A stretch of DNA of 64,000 nt from Bradyrhizobium sp. dw_78 (GTDB lineage Bacteria > Pseudomonadota > Alphaproteobacteria > Rhizobiales > Xanthobacteraceae), in NCBI RefSeq assembly GCF_018449525.1, contig NZ_JAAVUS010000005.1:214001-278000 (forward strand), written 5' to 3'. The position numbers were made by a program, and so were the translations under genes. This document shows, in pieces, positions 16,368 through 25,509 of this stretch (the stretch's first letter is position 1; each line of letters starts with the position of its first letter). The notes under the pieces are model-generated. The model worked only from the letters and a program-made list of their open reading frames with translations, had not been told where the DNA came from and ran no database searches.

Positions 16368-18458
16368 ATGTCGGAAACCCTGGAAACCGCAGTCAGCGCG
16401 CGAGGCTCTGCAAACCCGCTTCTCAAGGCGTGGCAGACCCCGTTCGAGACGCCGCCTTTTGACGAGATTGCGCCCGAACATTTCCTTCCCGCCTTCGAGC
16501 AGGCCTTCGTCGATCACGCCGCCGAGATTGCTGCGATCGTTAACGATCCGGCGGCGCCGGACTTTGCCAACACCATCACCGCGCTGGAGCGTTCGGGCAA
16601 GCTGCTCGCCAGGGTGTCGGCGGTGTTCTACGACTTGGTCTCGGCGCATTCCAACCCGGCATTGCTGGAGATCGACAAGGAAGTCTCGCTGCGGATGGCG
16701 CGGCACTGGAATCCGATCACGATGAACGCGGTGCTGTTCGGCCGGATCGCGATGCTGCGCGACAACCGCGCCGGCCTGGGGCTGACGGGCGAGGAGATGC
16801 GGCTGCTCGATCGCACCTATACCCGTTTCCACCGGGCCGGCGCCGGGCTCGACGACGCAGCCAAGGCGCGGATGGCCGAGATCAACGAGCGGCTGGCCCA
16901 TCTCGGCACGGCCTTCAGCCATCATCTGCTCGGCGATGAGCAGGACTGGTTCCTGGAACTCGGCGAGGCCGACCGTGACGGCCTGTCGGACAGCTTCGTC
17001 GCGGCCGCGAGCGCCGCCGCCGGGGAGCGCGGCATGGCCGGCAAGGCGATCGTGACGCTGTCGCGCTCCTCGGTCGAGCCGTTCCTGAAAAGCGCCGCCC
17101 GGCGCGACCTGCGCGAGAAGGCCTACAAGGCCTTCATCGCCCGCGGCGACAATGGCAACGCCAACGACAACAACGAAACCATCGTCGAGATCCTCGCCTT
17201 GCGCGAGGAAAGCGCCCGGCTGCTCGGCTATCCGACCTTCGCCGCCTACCGGCTCGAGGATTCGATGGCCAAGACGCCGGAGGCCGTGCGCGGCCTGCTG
17301 GAGCGGGTCTGGAAGCCGGCCCGGGCCCGGGCGCTGGCCGATCGCGAGGAGTTGCAGGCGCTGGTCGCGGAGGAAGGCGGCAATTTTGCGCTCGCCCCGT
17401 GGGACTGGCGCTACTACGCCGAAAAGCTGCGTCAGGCCAAAGCCAATTTCGACGACGCCGCGATCAAGCCCTATCTTTCGCTCGACCACATGGTCCAGGC
17501 CGCCTTCGATTGCGCCACGCGTCTGTTCGGCGTCACCTTCGCCGAGCGCAAGGACGTCCCGGTCTGGCATCCGGATGTCCGGGTCTGGGAGGTGAAGGAC
17601 CGAGCCGGCAAGCACAAGGCGCTGTTCTATGGCGACTACTTCGCCCGGCCCTCCAAGCGTTCGGGCGCCTGGATGACCTCGCTGCGCGACCAGCAGAAGC
17701 TCGACGGCGAGGTCTCTCCGTTCATCATCAATGTCTGCAATTTCGCCAAGGGCGCGGGCGGCGAGCCATCGTTATTGTCGCCGGACGACGCCCGTACCCT
17801 GTTCCACGAATTCGGCCACGGGCTGCACGGAATGCTGTCGGATGTGACCTATCCGTCGCTGTCGGGAACCTCCGTGTTCACCGATTTCGTCGAACTGCCC
17901 TCGCAGCTCTACGAGCACTGGCAGGAACAGCCCCAGGTGCTGCGGCAGTTCGCCCGGCATTACCAGACCGGCGAGCCGCTGCCGGACGAACTGCTGAAGC
18001 GCTTCCTCGAGGCGCGCAAATTCAACCAGGGTTTTGCCACCGTCGAATTCGTTTCCTCGGCCCTGATCGATCTCGAATTCCACAGCCAGCCGGCCGCGGC
18101 CAGCCGCGACGTACGGGCGTTCGAACGGGCGGAGCTGGAAAAGATCGGCATGCCCGCCGAGATCGCGCTGCGGCACCGTCCGCAGCAATTCGGCCATATT
18201 TTCTCCGGCGATCACTACGCCGCCGGCTATTACAGCTACATGTGGTCGGAGGTGATGGATGCCGATGCGTTCGGCGCCTTCGAGGAGGCCGGCAACATCT
18301 TCGATCCCGCAACCGCCAAGCGCCTGCTCGACGACATCTATGCATCGGGCGGCTCGCGCGATCCGGAAGACGCCTATGTCGCGTTCCGCGGCCGCGAGCC
18401 GGAGCCCGACGCGCTGTTGCGCCGCCGCGGCCTGCTGGACGCGCCGGAGGCGGCCTGA
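16368..18458 (+). CDS. dcp: M3-family metallopeptidase, peptidyl-dipeptidase Dcp type
   Basis: 696 residues from ATG 16368 (an upstream ATG at 16347 adds seven). Zinc peptidase of the thimet oligopeptidase clan that removes C-terminal dipeptides from short peptides. The HEFGH zinc motif (about residue 480) sits in TLFHEFGHGLHGML, followed by the third-ligand region. SLSGTSVFTDFVELPSQLYEHW is characteristic of Dcp rather than oligopeptidase A. PWDWRYYAEKLR, WHPDVRVWEV and LFYGDYFARPSKRSGAWM also match Dcp over their full length. No signal peptide is seen, so it should be cytoplasmic. Confidence 0.92.
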   Translation: MSETLETAVSARGSANPLLKAWQTPFETPPFDEIAPEHFLPAFEQAFVDHAAEIAAIVNDPAAPDFANTITALERSGKLLARVSAVFYDLVSAHSNPALLEIDKEVSLRMARHWNPITMNAVLFGRIAMLRDNRAGLGLTGEEMRLLDRTYTRFHRAGAGLDDAAKARMAEINERLAHLGTAFSHHLLGDEQDWFLELGEADRDGLSDSFVAAASAAAGERGMAGKAIVTLSRSSVEPFLKSAARRDLREKAYKAFIARGDNGNANDNNETIVEILALREESARLLGYPTFAAYRLEDSMAKTPEAVRGLLERVWKPARARALADREELQALVAEEGGNFALAPWDWRYYAEKLRQAKANFDDAAIKPYLSLDHMVQAAFDCATRLFGVTFAERKDVPVWHPDVRVWEVKDRAGKHKALFYGDYFARPSKRSGAWMTSLRDQQKLDGEVSPFIINVCNFAKGAGGEPSLLSPDDARTLFHEFGHGLHGMLSDVTYPSLSGTSVFTDFVELPSQLYEHWQEQPQVLRQFARHYQTGEPLPDELLKRFLEARKFNQGFATVEFVSSALIDLEFHSQPAAASRDVRAFERAELEKIGMPAEIALRHRPQQFGHIFSGDHYAAGYYSYMWSEVMDADAFGAFEEAGNIFDPATAKRLLDDIYASGGSRDPEDAYVAFRGREPEPDALLRRRGLLDAPEAA

Positions 18459-18472
18459 GCGACGACGTCGTC

Positions 18473-18618
18473 ATGCGCCGGCTGTTGACTCCGCTGTTGC
18501 TGCTGGCCGGGACTCTCGTTGCCAGCCCGGCGCAAGCGCATCCGCATATGTGGGTCACTGCGCGCAGCGAGTTGATCTAAGCCCCAGACGGCCCAATCGC
18601 CGGCGTTCGCTACGTCTC
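18473..18618 (+). pseudogene. Remnant of a DUF1007-family periplasmic protein, nonsense codon and lost 3' part
   Basis: ATG 18473 starts a clear signal peptide (MRRLLTPLLLLAGTLVASPAQA) followed by HPHMWVTARSELI, the mature N-terminus of DUF1007 proteins, which begin HPHVWV. The next codon is TAA (18578-18580) where the family has a Tyr codon. Reading on in frame gives APDGPIAGVRY, again like the family (APDG..GVR), after which similarity ends near 18618. So the gene has both a TAC-to-TAA type change and a deletion of all downstream parts. It follows dcp by 14 bases. DUF1007 genes usually stand by metal exporters; none is here. Confidence 0.65.
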
Positions 18619-19019
18619 GGGTAGCATCATCGACGGGGAACCAGCCTTTCCGGAAGCACTCCCAAACCGGACATGCTGCCGACATTCCAACATCGACGTG
18701 AATGACCCAAAGCGGTCTAAGAATCAGTACAAACGCTCATTGAGCTATTTGGGGTAATCGTCCAACGCCAGTATCTATATGCGTCAGAACGATATCGGCG
18801 TCGCAACAGCGCGATGCTCGCCGCTTGATCGGTTCGCAGTGTTGATTTGAGAGGCCGTCCGTGAGGTTGGGGATGTCTCTTCATCGCCCTTTTCGGACCT
18901 TACGCGATGTCCGACTTGAGTCCAAAAGGCACACCGCAACGGACCTCCGCCAACGTCTCTATGTATCGATGTACGCCCTCATCCGAGAACGGCACGATCT
19001 GCTGAGTCGGGCGGTCCAG

Positions 19020-19620
19020 GCCCATTTCCAAAAATATTCCCGTTCCCATCTGCCCCAAATCACCTCCATATCCGCCGCCGTCCTGTCCCCCAGAGGGGCG
19101 TATCGCGATCGTCACGGACGCGGGGCAGGATGCGGTGGACGCGGCAGCGCCGGGCGCGTGGCGGGATGGCAGGGCGGGTCTCCTATTGATGGGGCCTGTG
19201 AGCGGTCCACGGCGCGTGGACGAACGGCGCTGATGCGGACGGCAAAGCCGTGTGGTCCTGGCATCCGTTGCTGATGCCAAGTCGGCGGAGGTGAAGTTGA
19301 CCCAACCGGGTCCGGCAAAACCTTTAATCCGTCGACGACGGTGACAAGACGAATTCGTCGCCGGGGAGAGCACGATATAAGCCGTTAAAACCATTGTGCA
19401 GGGAATGCCGGGTGTTCCCGGTTCGCCTGTGGTGATTAACTCGTGTGCTTTCTACATTTTGCACGCGAGGCTGCGGGTGCCACGGGCACCCGGCATTCCC
19501 CGCGCCCTCCCTTCGAGGGTCGCGCCGCGCCCTCCCTCGGGAGGCGCGCTGCGCCCTCTGATTTTTCGGGGCGAGGTCGATGCATGACTCGGGCAGTTCC
19601 TGTCGCGAGAATGCGAGGGC
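19020..19620 (+). repeat. Long interspersed repeat, copy 1 (about 600 bases)
   Basis: No gene is supported between 18619 and 19769. Most of it is a repeat whose diverged second copy lies inverted at 24762-25250. Shared blocks are GGGGCGTATCGCGATCGTCA, GGATGCGGTGGACGCGGC, GTTAAAACCATTG followed by a C/G-A-GGG-A block, and paired arms GCGGGTGC...GCACCCGGC. ORFs inside are arginine-rich artefacts. Elements of this type are common in Bradyrhizobium-type genomes; no transposase is present. 18619-19019 holds only unrecognisable, apparently decayed sequence. Confidence 0.65.
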
Positions 19621-19628
19621 GTGTTTGC

Positions 19629-19747
19629 CGTCATTGCGAGGAGCCATCGGGTCCCGCTTTCGGCGGATCCGATGATGAATTCCGCGACGAAGCAATCCGG
19701 TCTTCGCCTGCAGCCTCTGGATTGCTTCGCTTCGCTCGCAATGACGA
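19629..19747. repeat. Palindromic intergenic repeat (CGTCATTGCGAGGAGC family)
   Basis: CGTCATTGCGAGGAGC at the left and GCTTCGCTCGCAATGACG at the right are inverse copies, with inner arms GACGAAGCAATCC / GGATTGCTTCG. Two relatives lie at 24591-24709 and 28722-28806. It can fold into a long stem between two converging regions. Confidence 0.75.
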
Positions 19748-19769
19748 GTCTTAAATCCCCTTGGCTGCC

Positions 19770-20168
19770 CTAGATCGGCAGATAATTTCGGATCGCCGGC
19801 AGGAAGAAGATCGCGATGTTGATGACAAAGCCGATCGCCCACAGGATCGAGCGTAGCGTCGGCCGGTTGCCGAGATAGGTGAGGACATAGGCGATCCGGA
19901 CGATCAGGAACAGCACCGCCAATTCGTTGATGTAACGCTGCGGGCCGGCGCGAAATTCCGCTAGCAGCACGGCGACGGCGAAGAACGGAAACGCCTCGAT
20001 GCCGTTCTGATGCGCGCCGAGCGCGCGCGCGGCGATCGGATCTTGGTAGAAGGCGGAGTCGCGCGGCCTGGAATTGTCGAAACGGCGAAAACCGATCCAT
20101 CTGACCGGTGCAATCGTCAGCAAATAAAGCAGCAACGTCCCGAAGACGCACCATTCTGCGGCCGTCAT
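19770..20168 (-). CDS. MAPEG-family membrane protein
   Basis: 132 residues with four hydrophobic helices, the size and pattern of bacterial MAPEG proteins (membrane-associated proteins in eicosanoid and glutathione metabolism). The helix 1 to helix 2 loop has RALGAHQNGIEAFPFFAVAVLLAE (about 48-71), with the conserved R-x-x-x-A-H-x-N-x-x-E pattern of the family. The C-terminal NRPTLRSILWAIGF matches as well. Inner membrane; the bacterial function is poorly known. Confidence 0.88.
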   Translation of the reverse strand: MTAAEWCVFGTLLLYLLTIAPVRWIGFRRFDNSRPRDSAFYQDPIAARALGAHQNGIEAFPFFAVAVLLAEFRAGPQRYINELAVLFLIVRIAYVLTYLGNRPTLRSILWAIGFVINIAIFFLPAIRNYLPI

Positions 20169-20257
20169 GGTTCCTCCCCGAGGCTCGGCATCGTGCGACA
20201 GTATCGAACGCGCCGTTATCTTGACAAGGATGGTCCGACGCGCGAAGCCCTGATGCC

Positions 20258-21295
20258 ATGACCGAGGTCAGTCCCGTAGCAACAGCGAAAGCCTTCATTG
20301 GGGCGAGACCGCCGCGTGTCGGCGTTCTCCTGGTCAATCTCGGCACCCCCGACACCGCCAATGCGGCCGGAGTGCGGGTTTATCTGAAGGAGTTCCTGTC
20401 CGATCCGCGGGTGATCGAAAATCAGGGGCTGCTCTGGAGATTGGTGCTCAACGGCATCATCCTGCGCACCCGCCCGGCCCGCAAGGCGCGCGACTATCTG
20501 AAGATCTGGAATACCGAGAACGACGAATCGCCGCTCAAGACCATCACGCGTTCGCAATCCGAAAAACTGGCTACGGCGATTTCAGACCACGGCCACGTCG
20601 TGGTCGATTGGGCGATGCGCTATGGCAATCCGTCGATCCGCTCGCGTATCGAGGCGCTGGCCGCGCAGGGCTGCGATCGCCTGCTGGTGATGCCGCTCTA
20701 TCCGCAATATTCGGCCGCGACCTCGGCGACCGTCTGCGACGAAGCGTTCGCGGTGCTGAGCCGGATGCGCGCGCAGCCGGCCTTGCGCGTGACCCCGCCT
20801 TATTATGACGATCCGGATTATATCGAAGCGCTGGCGGTCTCGATCGACGCGCATCTGGCGAGCCTGCCCTTCAAGCCGGAATTGATCGTGGCTTCGTTTC
20901 ACGGCATGCCGAAGGAATATGTCGACAAGGGCGATCCCTATCAGGCGCACTGCATCGCGACCGTCGAGGCGCTGCGCAAGCGCTTAGGCATGGACGCAAC
21001 AAAGCTATTGCTCACCTTCCAGTCCCGGTTCGGCCGTGCCGAGTGGCTTCAGCCCTATACCGACCGGACCATCGAACAACTGGCCAGGGACGGCGTGCGC
21101 CGTGTCGCCGTCGTCATGCCCGGCTTCGCCGCGGATTGCCTGGAAACGCTGGAAGAGATCGCGGGCGAAAACGCTGAGATCTTCAAGCACCATGGCGGCG
21201 AGCAGTTCACGGCGATTCCCTGCCTCAACGACAGCGAACCCGGCATGGACGTGATCCGGAAACTCGTGCTGCGCGAGCTTCAGGGCTGGATTTGA
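20258..21295 (+). CDS. hemH: Ferrochelatase
   Basis: 345 residues. Inserts Fe(II) into protoporphyrin IX, the last step of haem synthesis. Signatures are GVLLVNLGTPD (22-32), PLYPQYSAATSA, the catalytic His in VASFHGMPKEYVDKGDPY (about 213) and the metal-side acid in CLNDSEPGMD (about 327). ATG 20258 gives the usual N-terminal length for alphaproteobacterial HemH. No cysteine-rich C-terminal extension, so no 2Fe-2S cluster. Divergent from the MAPEG gene. Confidence 0.96.
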   Translation: MTEVSPVATAKAFIGARPPRVGVLLVNLGTPDTANAAGVRVYLKEFLSDPRVIENQGLLWRLVLNGIILRTRPARKARDYLKIWNTENDESPLKTITRSQSEKLATAISDHGHVVVDWAMRYGNPSIRSRIEALAAQGCDRLLVMPLYPQYSAATSATVCDEAFAVLSRMRAQPALRVTPPYYDDPDYIEALAVSIDAHLASLPFKPELIVASFHGMPKEYVDKGDPYQAHCIATVEALRKRLGMDATKLLLTFQSRFGRAEWLQPYTDRTIEQLARDGVRRVAVVMPGFAADCLETLEEIAGENAEIFKHHGGEQFTAIPCLNDSEPGMDVIRKLVLRELQGWI

Positions 21296-21417
21296 CAGTC
21301 AAGTAGCGGAAAAGCCGGCTGAACCGGCGCCTCGGTCCTGCAGACAAAACAAAGCTGAGTAACACTGCGTGCGGGCCGATGGGACGAACCCCGACGGTGG
21401 CCGCGGCGTGAAGCCAA

Positions 21418-22431
21418 TTACGCCACGCCCGCGCGCAACAGGTCATGCAGATGCACGATGCCGACCGGCTTCCTGGCGTCGGTCACGATCAGCGCGGTGA
21501 TCTTCGAGGAGTTGAGGATTTCCAGCGCCTCGCTGGCGAGCAGATCACGGCTGATCGTCTTGGGATTTTGCGTCATGACGTCGTCGACCGGGACGGTCAT
21601 CAGATCCGGGCGCATGTGACGGCGGAGGTCGCCGTCGGTGACGATCCCGACGATGTGCCCGTGCGGATCGACGATGCCGACGCAGCCGAAACCCTTCGAC
21701 GACATTTCGACCAGCGCATCGGACATCCGGGTGCCGAGCGGCTTGATCGGGATTGCCTCGCCGGTATGCATCAGGTCGCGGGCATATTTCAGCAGCGCGC
21801 CGAGCTTGCCGCCCGGATGCAGCACGCTGAAATCGACCGAGGTGAAGCCGCGGCCTTCCAGCAGCGCGATCGCCAGCGCGTCGCCGAGCGCCAGCAGCAT
21901 CAGCGAGGAGGTGGTTGGCGCGAGATTGTGCGGGCAGGCCTCGCGGGCCCTGGGCAGGGTCAGGGCGACGTCGGCGGCCTTGCTCAGGGTCGAGCCGGCT
22001 TCCGCCGTCATCGCGATCAGCGCGATCCGGAACCGCTTGGCGTAGGTGATGAGGTTCTTCATCTCCGGCTGCTCGCCGGACCATGACAGCGCCACGATGA
22101 CGTCGTCGGCGGTGATCATGCCGAGATCGCCGTGGCTCGCTTCGGCCGAATGCACGAAGAAAGCGGGCGTGCCGGTGGAGGCGAAGGTGGCGGCGATCTT
22201 GCGCGCCACATGGCCCGATTTGCCGAGACCGGTGACGATCACGCGGCCCTTGGCCCCGTGGATCAGGTTGAAGGCCGCGGTAAAGGCCGGCCCAAGCGGC
22301 CCCTGAAGTGCGGCGGCGATCGCGGCGACCCCGCTGCCCTCGGCGTCGAGCGTCCGCAGGGCGGACGCCACCGCGCTATCCGCGGTGTCGGGACTGGATG
22401 ATTTCGTCACCAGCGGTTTCGGTTTGGCCAT
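21418..22431 (-). CDS. kdsD: Arabinose-5-phosphate isomerase (KdsD/KpsF/GutQ family)
   Basis: 337 residues. Converts ribulose-5-phosphate to arabinose-5-phosphate, the precursor of Kdo in lipopolysaccharide. The N-terminal SIS domain has GKGRVIVTGLGKSGHVARKIAATFASTGTPAFFVHSAEASHGDLGM-type motifs (KSGH and SEASHGD are diagnostic), SWSGEQPE and NLAPTTSS. Two CBS domains follow (about 210-330), with GIVTDGDLRR in the first. The N-terminal extension of about 25 residues is unconserved, so the start ATG 22431 is fairly but not fully sure. A 200-base gap separates it from the divergent beta-barrel gene. Confidence 0.94.
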   Translation of the reverse strand: MAKPKPLVTKSSSPDTADSAVASALRTLDAEGSGVAAIAAALQGPLGPAFTAAFNLIHGAKGRVIVTGLGKSGHVARKIAATFASTGTPAFFVHSAEASHGDLGMITADDVIVALSWSGEQPEMKNLITYAKRFRIALIAMTAEAGSTLSKAADVALTLPRAREACPHNLAPTTSSLMLLALGDALAIALLEGRGFTSVDFSVLHPGGKLGALLKYARDLMHTGEAIPIKPLGTRMSDALVEMSSKGFGCVGIVDPHGHIVGIVTDGDLRRHMRPDLMTVPVDDVMTQNPKTISRDLLASEALEILNSSKITALIVTDARKPVGIVHLHDLLRAGVA

Positions 22432-22633
22432 ATCTGACTTCCAGGAAGGGCTTTAGCCCCGGGCCGGCTTCTTAGCATGGCGCAAACCGCGAGGCGACGC
22501 GCGCCCCCGCCTCTCAACGCCTCTTTAACCATAATTGTTTTAACTCCGTTAACGACGTTTTCCTGGGGCGTATTCCCGTGTGGGTGGAACTCGATCGGCA
22601 AGCATATGAATTCGTTGGGGTATTTCCATTGTG

Positions 22634-24394
22634 ATGTCGGGTCCAGTAACGGGCCGTCGCGAGCGCGCCATGACCTGGCGCGCGCTTTTGCCATGCCTTG
22701 CGCTCTCCCTGGCGCTGATCGCGCTCAATGAAACTTGCGCCGATGCGCAGACGCTGACTCCGGACCTGTTCCGGCCGGTGGCGGGCGGTTTCGTCGCGCC
22801 GCAGAACCTGCCGCTGCGCAGGACCGCGCTGAGCGGCAACGCCGCCGATGACAGCAACGCGGACGGCAGCACCGGCGATTCCGCCAACGACGACGGCCTG
22901 CGCGGCGCGGAAGCCCCGGCGCCGTCGCGGATCGGCCAGATCCCGCAATACGGCCTGCCGGCGGCGAACGGCGCGGCCGATAGCGGTTTCGATTCGCTCA
23001 ATCGCGTTCGCCAGAAGCCGAAATTCTATCCCGGCCAGGCGAGGCCGAAACCGCCGCCCGGTCCCGGCAGTCCCGTGCCCGATCCGCCGCCGGTCAATGC
23101 GGCCGGCTATCTGCGGCTGTCGATCGCGCCGTCGGAGTCCGCCCACAAGACACCGCTGCCGCCGGCGATGGCCGGTACCGTCGCCGGCCAGCCGCCGCGC
23201 AAGCGGCTGAAGCTCGACGACGATCCATTCGGCGCGGTCGGCGATTACGCCGGCAGCTTCCTGATCAAATCCGCGGTCGAGGTCAGCGGCGGCTATGATA
23301 CCAATCCGGGCCGGACCGACACCCCGAAGGGCCTGCCATTCTGGGTGGTCGCGCCGGAATTTCTCGCGGTGTCGGACTGGGATCGGCACGCGCTGGTCGC
23401 CGATCTCCGCGGCTCCTTCACCGGTTATAACGGCTCCCTGCCGCCGACCGTCGACAACGCGGTCTCCTCGGCGCCGACCGATGTCAGCCGGCCGAGCTTC
23501 AACGGCCATGTCGACGGCCGCATCGACGTGACCGAGGACACCCACCTGACCGCGCAGGCGCGCCTTCTGGTTTCCACCGACAATCCGGGCAGCCCGAACG
23601 TCCAGGCCGGGCTGACGCGCTATCCGATCTTCACCACGGTCGGCGGCACGCTCGGCATCGACCAGGGTTTCAACCGCCTGGACGTCGCCGCCGGCGCCAC
23701 CTTCGATCGCACCGCCTATCAGAACTCCTCGCTCACCGACGGCACCACCTCGACCAATGACGACCGCAACTTCAACCAATACGGCGGCGTCGGCCGTGTC
23801 AGCTATGAAGTCAATCCGGCGCTGAAGCCGTTCGTCGAGGTCGAAGGCGATACCCGCGTGCATGACCTGCAATTCGACCGCGACGGCTTTGAGCGCGATT
23901 CCAACGGCGCCTACGCCAAGGCCGGCACGTCCTTTGAATTCTCGCGGCTGCTGACCGGTGAAATCTCGATCGGCTACGAGGCGCGGAACTATATCGATCC
24001 GCGGCTTAACCAGCTCGCGGGGCTTCTGACCGCGGCGTCGCTGACCTGGACCCCGACGCCGCTGACCACGGCGAAATTCTATTCCACCACCTCGATCGAC
24101 GAGACCACGCTGCCGTTCACCTCCGGCGTGCTGACGCGGCTTTACACCGTCGAGGTCGATCACGATTTCCGCCGCTGGCTGACCGCGATCGGAAAATTCA
24201 CCTACGGCACGATGGACTATCAGGGCGACAGCCGCGACGACCAGATCTACACGATCGAAGGCGATCTGGTTTACAAACTGACCCGCAACTTCTGGATCAA
24301 GGGCACGCTGCGCCGCGACATCCTCGATTCCAACGTCGCTGGCGCAAGCTCGGCGTCGACCGTGGTGATGCTTGGGGTGCGGGCGCAGAATTGA
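22634..24394 (+). CDS. Outer-membrane beta-barrel protein, BBP2-like
   Basis: About 586 residues. A signal peptide is clear in MTWRALLPCLALSLALIALNETCADAQ, preceded by 12 basic residues if translation begins at ATG 22634; ATG 22670 is the other candidate. Residues about 40-200 are low-complexity, Pro- and Ala-rich. The remainder is a repeated amphipathic beta pattern (VSGGYDTNPGRT, RVSYEVNPALKPFVEVEGDTRV, GEISIGYEARNYIDPRLN) ending in an alternating strand VVMLGVRAQN. This fits the putative beta-barrel porin 2 family. No ligand is known; it may be a transport or structural outer-membrane protein. Confidence 0.8.
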   Translation: MSGPVTGRRERAMTWRALLPCLALSLALIALNETCADAQTLTPDLFRPVAGGFVAPQNLPLRRTALSGNAADDSNADGSTGDSANDDGLRGAEAPAPSRIGQIPQYGLPAANGAADSGFDSLNRVRQKPKFYPGQARPKPPPGPGSPVPDPPPVNAAGYLRLSIAPSESAHKTPLPPAMAGTVAGQPPRKRLKLDDDPFGAVGDYAGSFLIKSAVEVSGGYDTNPGRTDTPKGLPFWVVAPEFLAVSDWDRHALVADLRGSFTGYNGSLPPTVDNAVSSAPTDVSRPSFNGHVDGRIDVTEDTHLTAQARLLVSTDNPGSPNVQAGLTRYPIFTTVGGTLGIDQGFNRLDVAAGATFDRTAYQNSSLTDGTTSTNDDRNFNQYGGVGRVSYEVNPALKPFVEVEGDTRVHDLQFDRDGFERDSNGAYAKAGTSFEFSRLLTGEISIGYEARNYIDPRLNQLAGLLTAASLTWTPTPLTTAKFYSTTSIDETTLPFTSGVLTRLYTVEVDHDFRRWLTAIGKFTYGTMDYQGDSRDDQIYTIEGDLVYKLTRNFWIKGTLRRDILDSNVAGASSASTVVMLGVRAQN

Positions 24395-24404
24395 TCCACT
24401 TCAA

Positions 24405-24709
24405 TATGTCATACGCGGGCCTGACCCGCGTATCCATCGATCTTCCCAAGAGTCTTACGAAGCGGATGGATTGCCGGGGCAGGCGCGGCAATGACAGATT
24501 GCCTATCCCGGCAACTCTGTCTTTTCCATCAGCAAGAGGTGGGAACCCGCTTCTGATTCGATTGTCAAACAGCCATTTCAATTCAGGCGGCGTCATTGCG
24601 AGCCAACGGGTCGCGCGAATGCGCGCCCGATGACAGGCTCCGCGAAGCAATCCATAACGCTGCGAAAAAGGCTGGATTGCTTCGTCGCTGGCGCTCCTCG
24701 CAACGACGC
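24405..24709. repeat. Two palindromic repeats downstream of the beta-barrel gene
   Basis: 24405-24495 holds TACGCGGGCCTGACCCGCGTA and GGATTGCCGGGGCAGGCGCGGCAATGAC, a short palindrome pair. 24591-24709 is a diverged CGTCATTGCGAG...CTCGCAACGACG palindrome of the same family as 19629-19747. No gene is visible in 24395-25509 apart from these and the long repeat that follows. Confidence 0.6.
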
Positions 24710-24761
24710 CGGATACTGACAAGCCTCCGCATCCTCGCGGCGCGAAGCGCCCGAGCTGGCC

Positions 24762-25250
24762 AGGAAATTCATCCGCCCGATAAACAAGAGGGCGCAGCGC
24801 GACCCTCAAACGAGGGCGCGGGGAAGGCCGGGTGCCCGCAGCACCCGCGGTCCGTGTGCAGAAAATGGAAGCACACGGAAGTCACCACAGGTGTAGGCGG
24901 ATCAGTCCGGCCTTCCCTGCGCAATGGTTTTAACGGTTTCCTTCGCGCTCTCCCCAGTGACCGGGCTTTCTTGCCACTGTCGTCAGTGCGATGCGAAGCG
25001 ACATCACTTGCGTGATGCGCAGGCATCGTCACCAACTTGACGCCAGCGTCGGGGCGTCAGGACCACACGACTTCGCCGTCCGCAGCATGCGCGCTTCGTC
25101 CTGCGCGCCGCCGCGTCCACCGCATCCCGCGCTCCACGTTCGTGACGATCGCGATACGCCCCTCTGATCGAGGCGGGACGGGCGACTCCATAATGCTGAT
25201 TTTAGCGCAGGGAGAAGCTAAATATTTTTTCGGGATGGGGTGGACAGGAA
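24762..25250 (-). repeat. Long interspersed repeat, copy 2 (inverted)
   Basis: Reverse-complement relative of 19020-19620. Shared blocks read on the minus strand include GGGGCGTATCGCGATCGTCA, GGGATGCGGTGGACGCGGCG, GTCGTGTGGTCCTG, CCGTTAAAACCATTGCGCAG and GGGCACCCGGCCTTCCCCGC. The two copies are about 5.2 kb apart in opposite orientation, with MAPEG, hemH, kdsD and the beta-barrel gene between. It is more diverged internally than at the ends. Confidence 0.65.
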
Positions 25251-25509
25251 TTGCCCGTCGGGCAAATCAGTGGCGTGCTCACGTCGCTTCGGCTCACCGA
25301 TGTGCGGGGAGGATTGAGCCCTTAGCCAAATCGATCAGCTTCGCAAACTGCAATGGATCGGTATCGTTTCGCTCCACCCATCCTACATACTGCGGTTGTT
25401 TTTTGCATTTCTAGGATGCGCGTGTCGTAATGTTCGCTTATCGATTCGATTGAAGAAGACCTGTCCGAAAGCGTCCATTGAACACATTAGATCGTTAGGA
25501 GGAGTACTC

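Noticed and set aside
15969..17615. A 548-codon minus-strand frame opposite dcp.
   Set aside because: Shadow of the M3 peptidase gene; the true minus gene there is only the 86-residue membrane protein at 15977-16237.
18861..19394. Two open frames (137 and 164 codons) in the gap after dcp.
   Set aside because: They fall in the long repeat family and translate to Arg/Pro-rich sequence with no ribosome site.
22514..24163. A 549-codon minus-strand frame under the beta-barrel gene.
   Set aside because: Shadow frame; the plus-strand protein has a signal peptide and barrel pattern, the minus one is Arg-rich without domains.
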